From Monocercomonoides exilis (Eukaryota > Preaxostyla > Oxymonadida > Polymastigidae): a DNA stretch of 64,000 nt. Location: NCBI GenBank assembly GCA_001643675.2, contig LSRY02000006.1:994501-1058500 (forward strand). The letters are read 5' to 3'. Below, piece after piece: positions 55,253-64,000 of the stretch. The translations under genes were made by a program, and so were the position numbers. The first letter of the stretch is position 1. Every line of letters starts with the position of its first letter. The notes under the pieces are model-generated. The model was not told where the DNA came from, did no database searches, and worked only from the letters and a program-made list of their open reading frames with translations.

Positions 55253-58200
55253 TTACGGAAGCGGAGGTGGAACTGGAATGGTGCCTGTATCAAAAAATGA
55301 ATCTGAAGAAGCCTTTATTGCTCTTTCCATCTGATCATCAAACTCTTCTTTTTCATCTTCCTGAACCATATCACGCTTTTGGAATGCTTTGCTCAATGCA
55401 GCCATTCGTTCTTTAAAAGTTTTTGGTTCAGTTGTTTCATCATCGTCATCGTGCTTCTGATTTTTTGAATTTTCTGTTGTTTGATAAGAAGACTTCGCAG
55501 AGTTCAAAAGAGCAAGAGATGTTGCAAAATCAATTGAATCTTCAATCACTTCAGATTCTGTTTGAGTTTGTATGGATGATGAGCTTGACGACTTTGATGA
55601 CTTTGATGACTTGCTCGACTCCGAAGACGATCCAAATGCATTCGGCTCAACAAGTTTCGACAAGTCTCTAATTTGCCATAACAATTCCCTCTCAAGTGCA
55701 ATTTTGGATAAAGGCTTTCTTTCTTTTTCCTTTGGTGGCTCATCCTTTTCCTTGCAACTGTCATCGTTTTCCTTTTCCTTTACCGATTCTTTTTCTTTTT
55801 CTTTTTCTTTATTGTCAATCTCCTTTGCTTCTTCCTTCTTTTCCTCTTCATCACTTTCATCTGGCTCATCTTTCCACCTTTCAATTCCGGTGTTGATTGC
55901 CTCTTCAATGGAATTCGCTGACCAATCAAAGGCTCCACGCCTCGCGTAAAACAACAAATATGCAGCAGGAGTCTGACTTTGCGAAGAAGGAGGAATTTGA
56001 GATGAGGCAGAAGAAGATGCTACTGTTGATGACGAAGAGGAAGCATCTGAATTATCTGATTGCTTTAAATCTTTCTTCTTTTCATTATCAACTGATACCG
56101 ACGAATCAGCAGCATTTTGTTCTGCTTTCTCTGCTTCTTTCACTTCCTTTTCTTTGACATCCGCAGTCTTGCTCTTATGAGCAGTGACTCGCGTGTCGTT
56201 GTGCAAGTGCCAAGTGTTCGTAGTAACGTTGAATGTATGAGCAGTGTAATGCCCTCCAAATAATGAGCCTGAATGGCAGCACACAGCAAACAGATCGTAA
56301 ATGGGCGCTTGTGATGTCAGAGACGGGTGGGTGAATGTGGCTTGTGCTGGAAGCGAAGATAATTCTTGTGCTATCGTTGTTTGCACATTGTTTGTGGTTA
56401 ATAAGGTATAAAAAATATTAAATGAAAAGTTCATAAAGAATAAAAAACAAGAAAATTTCCAAAAATGAAATAAGAATAACCAAAAGAAAAAAATTGCAAA
56501 CGTTTTTTCCAAAACTGCGGATCTTCGACAGCTACGCTCAGAGTCCTCATAACTTCTTTCTGTGTTTCGTTGTCCATCTGCTTCAGTTCATTGAGTAACT
56601 TTGTGCTGACTTCAAATTCTGTCAAATCCATCCCATTCAGCGGATACGTAACATTCACATCCATCTTCTCTTTTCTGAAGGCTGTGAAAACGAACTTCTT
56701 CAGCTGGACAATGAGCACAGGCGGAAACACCACAACTTCCATCTTTTTGAAGGCTGGGATGTGGTCCTTACATCTCCTGCAGTAATACAAGTTATACTCG
56801 TTCAGCTGCTCTCTCGCTGTGAAGGACTCAAAACAATCAAGAAGAGTCACAGAAGGAGTGGAGGTTGTTGAATTGGCCTTTGAAGACATCGAAGATGATG
56901 AGGAAGAAGACGAAGACGATGAAGAATTTGAAGATGACATGCCTTCAATTGTCTTATCTGCTTTATCTGAAGCTTCACTTTTTTCTTCATTTCTCTTAGA
57001 ATCTTCTTTTTCTGCTTCTTTCTCTTTCTCCTTTTCCTTTTTGTTCTGTTTGTTAGGTTGAGTTGCAAATTTTAGAGGAGCGCAGCATGAAAGATCGAGA
57101 CATCCGTATTCTTGGATCATCACAGGCACATCAATAAATGGATCATTTAGCAAATCATCGTCATCCTCCTCTCCATCTTCTTCTGCTTTTGCTTCTTCTA
57201 TGGCTTTTGTTTCTTTAGCATTATCGGCAATTTCGCTCTCTTTTTCAGCTCCTTCCTGATTATTTGACTTTGCTGCATTGTCTGCCTTTGATTCATCTGC
57301 ACTTTCTTTTATATGAGCAGTAACTTCTGTTGCTTTGTCGTCAGTCATATTTGAAGATGCCTCAATAGTTGCTTCATTGTTTCTATCCTGATTAACATCT
57401 TCTGCACTCATCATTTCCATCTCACTTGCTCCGTTCTTCTTTCCTTCTTCGTCTTGCTTTGGCTTTTCTTTTTCTTCCTCTTTCTCTTCTCTCATTGCTT
57501 TCTTTATCAACCTCTTCCTCTCCTTCTTCTTCCTCTCAGCCAACCACCGATGACAATCTCCTCCATCAAGCCAGCAAACAGACAGGCTTTTCAGCTGAGT
57601 CAAAAACTTCATCGGGATCTTTTGGGATGTTTGAGGAATTTCCAGAAATCCTCCTTTTCTCCTTCCCGCTCGTGAATTGTCAGGGATGAGAAGACGATAA
57701 GGAAGCAAAGCACGAGGAGGAAGGTCGGTGCTGAAAGACGCATAGGAATAAGCCTGTGATTCATTAGGCGTTGCATGATATGCGCTTGATTGAGATTCAC
57801 TTTCACTTCCTTTTTCCAGTTTGGCATTTGAGGCTTCACAATTTGCTGCATTCGATTTTGCTTCAGTATCTTTACATGAATTAGCTTCATTTCTCTTCTT
57901 CTTCAGTTCTTTTTGCAATTCTTCTGCCTCTTCGATTCTTTCTTTCTTCTCCCAGAGCATCTCCATCGGCCTCAAAAAGTAATCATCTTCTCCAAAAAGT
58001 GGCTCAACATAAAACTTCTGCTCTTCTTTCTCCTTCTCTTTTTCTTTTTCTTTTAATTCATCTTTAACTGTTTCTTCGTCTTTCTTTTCTTCACTTTGGA
58101 TTTCAGCTGAAACTTCTTTGTTTGCAACGTCTTGTCCAGTTGATGCTTCTTGTTGTTTTTCTTTCTCCTTAGTAGCTTCTTCCTTCTCTGCATCTGCTTT

Positions 58201-61200
58201 CTTGTTGTCATTATTCTCTTTTGTATCTTCCTCTTCTTTCTTTTCCTGTTTCTTTTTCATTTCTTGTTCTTTCTTCTTTTCCTGCTGCTCTTTTTCCCAA
58301 GCTTCCTTCAGCTTCTTTCCTTCTTCTTCCTTTTGCAGCACATTCATTCTCTTCTTTATCCATTTCTCAAACACATCTTGGTGAAGAGTAGGATAAATCG
58401 CCTTCCACACAGCCAGATGCAATGAACGATAAGAAATTGGAGATAATTCGATTTCATCTTTCTTTTCTTCAACAGCAGTAGATTTTTCAGATCCTTGTTT
58501 GGTATTTGATGCGGAATCATTATCTTTATTTGTTTTTTGTATTGTATTTTCGTCTTTAATCATCCCTCTTTCATCTTCTGCCCCGTCTTTCTTTCCTTGG
58601 TAATTATCTTCTTCTTTACCATCTTCCGAAATTGAAGGAGCAACAGAAACCAAAAACGGTCTGGCAATAAGAGAGACATGATAAGAAAGAGAACACGACA
58701 AATAAGCAGAGGCGGTCATAGTGCACACATTCACTGGAATCAGCAGTGGGAACAAAGACTTCTGCTGCTGCTTGTGAGAGGGCTGAGCAAGAGCTCCTGA
58801 TTGAAGAGGAGGTGATGGAGGAATAGACGACTGAAGAGGCGGAGGAGGAGGGATAGTTGACGAGCCTTCAGTCTGCTGTGAGAGAGATGCAGACGAAGAT
58901 GTTAATGATTGTTCATTTCCTTCTGTTGTTGAATTTGTTGCTTCTTCCTTTTCTTTCTTCTTTTCGCTTTGCTTACTTTGTGTTTGTTCCGCTTTGCTGC
59001 AACCATCATCAGTAACAACAAAGATGATTGGATTTGGATGGATGTTGGCAATGTCTTCGCTGTCATTCATTCTCTTTGTTATGACTCCATATGCACAATC
59101 ACATAGAACAAACAAAGGATTATGAGTTGGCGATGATCCATCAACTGCCTCGCTTTTGTGTTTGGATTTATTAATTTCGTCTGCTATCTTCATCAGCCGC
59201 TCATCGCTTGCTACAACAGCCATTGCATTCTTCACAACACCAGCACGATTGCAGACAAAAGACAGTGTAAATGGTGCGAAATCAACAGCACTTGACTCAT
59301 TAACAACTTCTGCTCCTTGTTCTCCTTTCAGCTCGCTCATCTCACCCTTCTCGCCCATTTCATTCCTCTTGTGCCATTGCATCGGGACAACCAGTGCTGT
59401 CACTGTCATCCTCTCATTTCCTGGAATGGGCAGCGGAAGCACTGTGAACGGATCGTATCTGATGCTGCGTGTTCCACAGCGCGGGCAATCCACCGTCGAT
59501 CTCAGCTGCCCTTCAAACAAATCACAGATGATTGACTCGTTCCTCAAACGGCGCCGCTGCAGAGAACGAGCAGACGAAGAAAGCAGAGAAAAGCGCTGGA
59601 ATGGATGCTGTTGTTGCAAAGAGGAGGAGGAAGAAGTGGAAGGCTGTTCAGCTGCTTGCCCTTCATTTGCTTTTGCATCGTGTTGCTGCTCATTAGAATC
59701 ACTGCCTTGTTCCGATGCAATCTGTCTAACTTCAGTCTCTTCTTCGTCTTCGACATATGGTTTCTCGATAACGTGATTGAGATCTTCGTGAATCCCATCC
59801 AAAACAAACGAAAGCAGCTCCTGTGCGTCTTGCTGCCCAAACCCAGAAAACTGCTGTCCATACGCCCCAACAACCTTTTTGAAGCCCCGAGGCGAAAATG
59901 TCTTCATACACAGTCGAATCTCTTTCTTTCCTGGATCATTGTTGTTGCCCTGCTGCTTTGCTAACACTTGAGCTTCCTTTTCTGCGGCTTTCTTTTCCTG
60001 TTCTTCTCTCTCCTTTTTCCGCTCTTCTTCTGCTTCTTCTTCGGTTATTTCTCCATTGAGCACTTTTTCTTCTCTCTGCTTCTCTCTCTTTTCTCTCTCT
60101 GCTCTTAGCCTCTCCATTTTTTCTTCTTCAGTTTCTTCAAAATCTTCACGATTTGTAGAATTATCATTCGAACTCAATTTTGAATCAGACCCATTACGAA
60201 TCTCTTCGTAATCTCCAAATGCATTTTTGCCGGCATATTTATTTGTCTTCATTTCGCATTTCAGCACAATTTCTCGTGCATGTTTCCCGGAAGTCATCAG
60301 CAATTCGCTGCTGCCCCATATCCGATCGACAAGATACGAATACGCTCCTGCCATTTTCCCTTCACACCCAATGGGATTCAGCAAATTCACATCATCGATA
60401 AACCGTCGAGAAAGAAAATGAGCAGTTAGAGGCACAATTTGTAGCAAACATTGAAGGGACGAGTTCATAAAACAAGTATTTCCTATGTTGCATAAGCCCA
60501 CAACTCCTCTGCTTTCAGGAACAGAAAGTGAAATCTCCTTAATTTGGAAGTCTGGCTTTTTGGCATATGCACCTTGATTGCTCCCACAAGCACATCCGTA
60601 TTTTTGCTTTGAATCATCTTTGATTTTCTTTTCATTGTCACATCCTCTTCTCGAAGGAGAAACAGAACGTGGTTGCTTTTGTTCCCTTTCAGACAAAATT
60701 GGATCAACAAATATGTAATCGTCATTTTCAAGTGCTTCGATTGGATTACTTTTTCCTTTGAATTCGACTTGTTCGCTTTCACTTTTCCATAGTCTAAGGC
60801 CAACACGCAAGTTCAAGCCAAAAGCCCTTCGAATTAAGTTTTGAATACGAATTGAAGGATCAAATCTTGAAACAGAGACAATTTTCAAGTCGGCTTTCTC
60901 AGGTTTATCTTCTCCAAAAGGCTTTAAAGAAAATTTTATATTTTTTGGATATAAATCAAGAATAAGACTTTTCTTATTCTTACGAAATTCTCTGGCAATT
61001 GGTGGTCCCCCTTTGTACCAAAGAAATAAAAATTGCCAAAGCTCCGTTGGCACAGCAAATACATCTTTATCCTCAATTAAACCTTTTGAGAAAAAAGAGT
61101 GGTAAAATCAAACTTATCATTAACTCTATTTTTAACCAATAAGAAAAGCCGAACCTTCAATTAATTCATTTGTCCCAGGTTTTAGAAAAGGTGAATTGTC

Positions 61201-61344
61201 AATCGGTGGAATTTCATTTGTCTCAAAAAACAATGATTTCCATGACATTGGAATCAGATTCCATTTATCAAATTCATTCTTCTCTGTTCCAATGAGATCT
61301 CGAAACAAACTTCTCCTGTCCTCCAACACAGATGAAGAATTCAT
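55253..61344 (-). CDS. Ubiquitin carboxyl-terminal hydrolase with DUSP and UBL-like N-terminus (three exons)
   Basis: Exons 61344-61137, 61082-56502 and 56370-55253 total 1968 aa. The N-terminus is a DUSP domain (NEFDKWNLIP, VPTELWQFLFLWYKGGPPI), then a UBL-like segment near 105-170 (SLILDLYPKNIKFSLKPF, IRIQNLIRRAFGL). The catalytic core opens with GVVGLCNIGNTCFMNSSLQCL (Cys273). It continues with FSGFGQQDAQELLSFVLD, a zinc ribbon of two Cys pairs (VDCPRCGT; YYCRRCKDH), and the His box FGGHYTAH (His1637). AAYLLFYARR then follows. This order matches USP4/11/15-type enzymes that remove ubiquitin from substrates. Several Lys/Glu/Gln/Ser-rich insertions split the core, and the His box is followed by a disordered tail with DSD/SKSSKSS and an acidic end. 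The third exon begins after GATAG; this join is the least certain. The gene is 160 bp upstream of, and tandem with, IFT22. Confidence 0.9.
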
Positions 61345-61504
61345 TGATTTTGTTTAAAATAAAATATGTTGGAAAGAATGATCACTTTCTTCTCTTTATT
61401 CAATGATATTTTCTATCTTATTATAATTTCACAAAATAAAAAATTTCAAAGAAGTCAAAGAATTTCAGATATGGAGATTAATATGGTGAAATGTTTTGTT
61501 ATTT

Positions 61505-62220
61505 TCATCCAAGGAGTCTCTTCTCTTCTCTTTCTTTTCTATCCAGAGCGTTGATAATTGCATTTTGGCAAAGCTTTTCGAATTCACTTTTGATCTATAA
61601 AAAAAATGTTTATTTAGTAAAAAAGTTTTATTTATCTTTTTAAGTATAAAGCAGCAAACAAGGTCTGGAGTTTGTTCAATTGAAGTATGAAAAGATGGAA
61701 TGCGTTGAAAAGCTTTTCCTGGCGTTGGTGGTCCCATTGGGGGATCGAAAGGATGAAGATGTTGAGCAAACACAAGACAGTTTGAATCCTTCATTGAAAG
61801 TGGCATTGCAAATGACCGATACCACCATTCCATTTCTCTTTCTTGACTACGATCTTCTGCGTTATATACAAAAATTATAGCATCTGTGTCCTGTTGTATT
61901 GCTTTCCAGCCACCTTCAAATCTAATTTGAAAATATGAAAAATGTTGCAATTTGAAAATAAATTCAATAATATTTATATGAAAAAAAATATCATACGCTC
62001 TATCACCAGATACGTCCCAAACTTCGACATAAACTTTGTTTCCAAGACCTGGAGCCGAAACGGTTGTTTGAGTAATAACTTCTTGAATCCGAACTCCAAC
62101 GGTTTTTTCGTAAGATTCTGATGGATGCTCGGAAGTTCCAGCAATAAGATTTGCAATATTTGTCTTACCCGTTCTACATGGCCCGATTATAATGATTTTT
62201 GGATGAATCTTCAACGACAT
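61505..62220 (-). CDS. IFT22: IFT22/RABL5-like intraflagellar transport GTPase (three exons)
   Basis: Exons 62220-61997, 61921-61660 and 61594-61505 give 191 aa, close to the usual 185. Donors are GTATGA and GTTTGC. The P-loop is GPCRTGKT (residues 13-20), the same GPCxSGKT style that marks RABL5/IFT22 rather than conventional Rabs. The switch region reads VEVWDVSGDRAFEGGW, matching the IFT22 ELWDCGGD segment without the Rab Gln. AIIFVYNAE and MEWWYRSFA follow, then CLVFAQHLHP in place of the NKxD base-contact motif. The C-terminal helix is IKSEFEKLCQNAII. It lacks C-terminal prenylation Cys. IFT22 is a peripheral subunit of IFT-B that controls IFT-B/BBSome loading at the flagellar base, so the organism should build flagella by IFT. 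It is divergent from POLD3 with 244 bp between starts. Confidence 0.93.
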
Positions 62221-62464
62221 TGTTCGTTTAATGGTTATTCATTGGAAATGTTTTGAATGTTTTTTTTTTGTTCGTTATTTATTCAGAAAAGCCAAATTAT
62301 TTTGAATTCGATGATTTGACGGATTAGAAATAAATGCACCATAATAAACAATTTATTTTTTTGAATTGTTTTAATTGTTAATTTTTTTATTTAATAAATA
62401 CATATCATAGATATCGATAGAATATTTTTAATTGCCATAAAGATAAAAATATTAAACAGCGTAA
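62221..62464. promoter_or_regulatory. Divergent promoter region IFT22/POLD3
   Basis: 244 bp, AT-rich, between two divergent start codons. It must contain both 5' regions; no clear shared element is visible. Confidence 0.45.
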
Positions 62465-64000
62465 ATGAACACTGAAGAGTGGATTAGAGCAAAATTATTT
62501 GATGAATCACAAATAATTTCTTATAAAGATATTCAAAAAGAATTCAACTGCGCACCTGTAAAGGCAAAAGAGTATGTACTTTGGAAATTAATTTTCTCTA
62601 CTTTAAAAATTATTTTTTTAAAAGGATATTATCTTCGTTTTTCAATAATCATTCAAAAGAACTTACCTGCATTTACTATGTTACACTTGTTAAAAATGAA
62701 ACAATTAGTGTCAATCTAATGGCTCATGGTATTTCGTTGATATTTGCATTTTTCCATTTTTTGAGACTATATATTTTCGATATGTATGAATAGATGAATA
62801 CTTAAAATTAGAATCATCACTAATTCATAACTCTTTCATATACAGCATTACAAAAGCAGAGAGTCATAAAGATAAAGATGAGAAAATGGAAATTGATGAT
62901 GAAAAAGGCAAAGAACAACGAACTATTGATGAAGTTACTGATTCAATCAGAAAAATGTGGACAGATCTCCGTAAGCCACCAACAAATTGGATACGAAAGT
63001 AATATTATTATTTTATAATTTTATTGAATCATTATTGTTTTTATTGTATGTACAATTGTATTGTTAGTGAGCCATATGTCCATTCAAAATGGATTAATCA
63101 CGATGGGAGTGTGTTTCTTCCTCCGATAAATAATTCCCCAGTTCCTCCTGTTTCGCCTCCACTTATTCCTTCCGATAAGTTCTTGAAATCTCCTCGATCT
63201 CCTTTGGTCATTCAAAATGATAGTTCTACTGACTCGAAAAAAAAGCCTGCTTCATCTTTTGCTTCTCCTCCTCATTCACCAGGATCGCCAGCTTCTTCTT
63301 TCATTTCTCCTCCATCATCTCCTGCTTTGTCCTCAAAGACATCTGAAAGCTCTGCAACAAGTCCTCAATCTGTACATGCAGCAGCTCATCAACCAGCAAC
63401 AAAAGCTAATCAGGCCAAAAAGCCAACCTCCACTTCAAAGCAAAAAACTTCTCAAGCAAAAGAGCAAAAGCAATCACAGCCGAAACTTGCATTTAAAGCA
63501 ATGGCAACATCCCCAACAAAAAGGAAGCGAGGGCTTGTTTTGTCTGATGAGGAGGACGAAGACAGCAGCGAAATAGATGAAGAAGACGAGATGAATGAAG
63601 GAGTCGGAGAAATTGAAGGTTCAGAGTTTGTTGGAGAACTGGAAGAATTAGATGATGACCAAAAAGAAAGCTCTTCTCTGTCAAGAAAAAGAATGAGGCT
63701 TGACGATTCAGAATCAGTACACCAGCAGGAGCTGTCTTCATTCTCCAATTCACAGTCTCTTTCAAATTCTGTGCCAGAGTCTTTAAGTCCAATGCTCTCT
63801 GATTCTCAATCAAACAGTCAGTCGTCATCAAATTCTGGTTCTAAACTTTCGAGTTTGTTGAAGAAAGATACAATTTCAACTGGCAATTCACAGCACGACT
63901 CTCCTGCTCTTGCAAAGCCAGCACAGTCACAAACGAAAGCGAGAGCTTTGCCAAGCACATCCTCAAAATCAACCAGTAGTTCGGCTACAAAAGGCAAAAA
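62465..64000 (+). CDS. POLD3: DNA polymerase delta subunit 3-like protein (four exons seen; runs off window)
   Basis: Exons 62465-62571, 62625-62728, 62794-62998 and 63068 to the window end join in frame (donors GTATGT, GTATTT and GTAATA). At least 449 residues are present and the C-terminus is missing. The N-terminal 140 residues match the POLD3/Cdc27 winged-helix region that binds the B subunit: QIISYKDIQKEFNCAPVKAKEIL, then LTCIYYVTLVKN and a helix ending YSITKAES. The remainder is the expected long disordered, Ser/Lys-rich linker. It includes KRGLVLSDEEDEDSS, comparable to KRVALSDDE of animal POLD3. The PCNA-binding (PIP) motif normally lies at the extreme C-terminus and would fall outside the window. 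POLD3 stimulates polymerase delta processivity in replication and break-induced repair. Similarity outside the first 140 residues is compositional, so the identification rests on the N-terminal part and the layout. Confidence 0.75.

Overview
The window looks like nuclear DNA of an anaerobic flagellated protist, most probably an oxymonad-type metamonad (Preaxostyla, Monocercomonoides-like). Four observations support this. Spacers are AT-rich and genes are dense and intron-bearing. One gene encodes a giant right-handed beta-helix surface protein with CG-x4-PC modules. A decayed copy is present of a helical-repeat family that I recall as hugely expanded in Monocercomonoides. An IFT22 gene implies a flagellum. 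TAA, TAG and TGA all end long open frames, so the code is standard; this argues against the Streblomastix-type code. The taxon is an inference, not a database match.

Layout. 1-2435 (-): edge-truncated coiled-coil protein with a Ser/Gln-rich tail. 2503-3047 (-): small dual-specificity phosphatase. 3667-4144 (+): unknown 119-aa protein. 4262-11177 (+): BCAS3/PROPPIN-like WD40 protein of about 2066 aa. 12152-13451 (+): pseudogene of the oxymonad helical-repeat family. 13510-16045: DNA transposon with 41-bp terminal inverted repeats, TA target sites and a broken pogo/Tigger-like transposase (-). 17157-21573 (-): kelch/Cys-rich/multi-pass membrane protein. 21886-23877 (-): orphan, degenerate DEAD-box C-terminal lobe. 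24352-25302 (-): AMPK beta. 25416-30364 (+): LCAT/PDAT-type acyltransferase with a vast insertion. 32819-37428 (-): pseudophosphatase with a long Ser-rich tail. 37851-41417 (+): unknown 1023-aa helical protein. 43536-44826 (+): calcineurin B in seven exons. 45356-54724 (+): 3122-aa beta-helix surface protein. 55253-61344 (-): DUSP-UBL-type ubiquitin protease. 61505-62220 (-): IFT22. 62465-64000 (+): POLD3, running off the edge.

Most genes needed exon joining. I chose splice sites by frame continuity plus family fit. The resulting introns (about 43-231 nt) share a 5' consensus of GT[T/A/G]TG, with GTTTG most common, and end in AG. Long Ser, Gln and Lys/Glu runs, encoded mainly by TCT/TCC and similar codons, are inserted into several unrelated enzymes.

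The genes do not form a pathway or operon. Themes are nutrient signalling and autophagy (AMPK beta, BCAS3, calcineurin B), lipid acyl transfer, ubiquitin turnover, flagellar transport and DNA replication. Several pairs are divergent with short shared upstream regions (25303-25415, 62221-62464, 37429-37850, 3048-3666).
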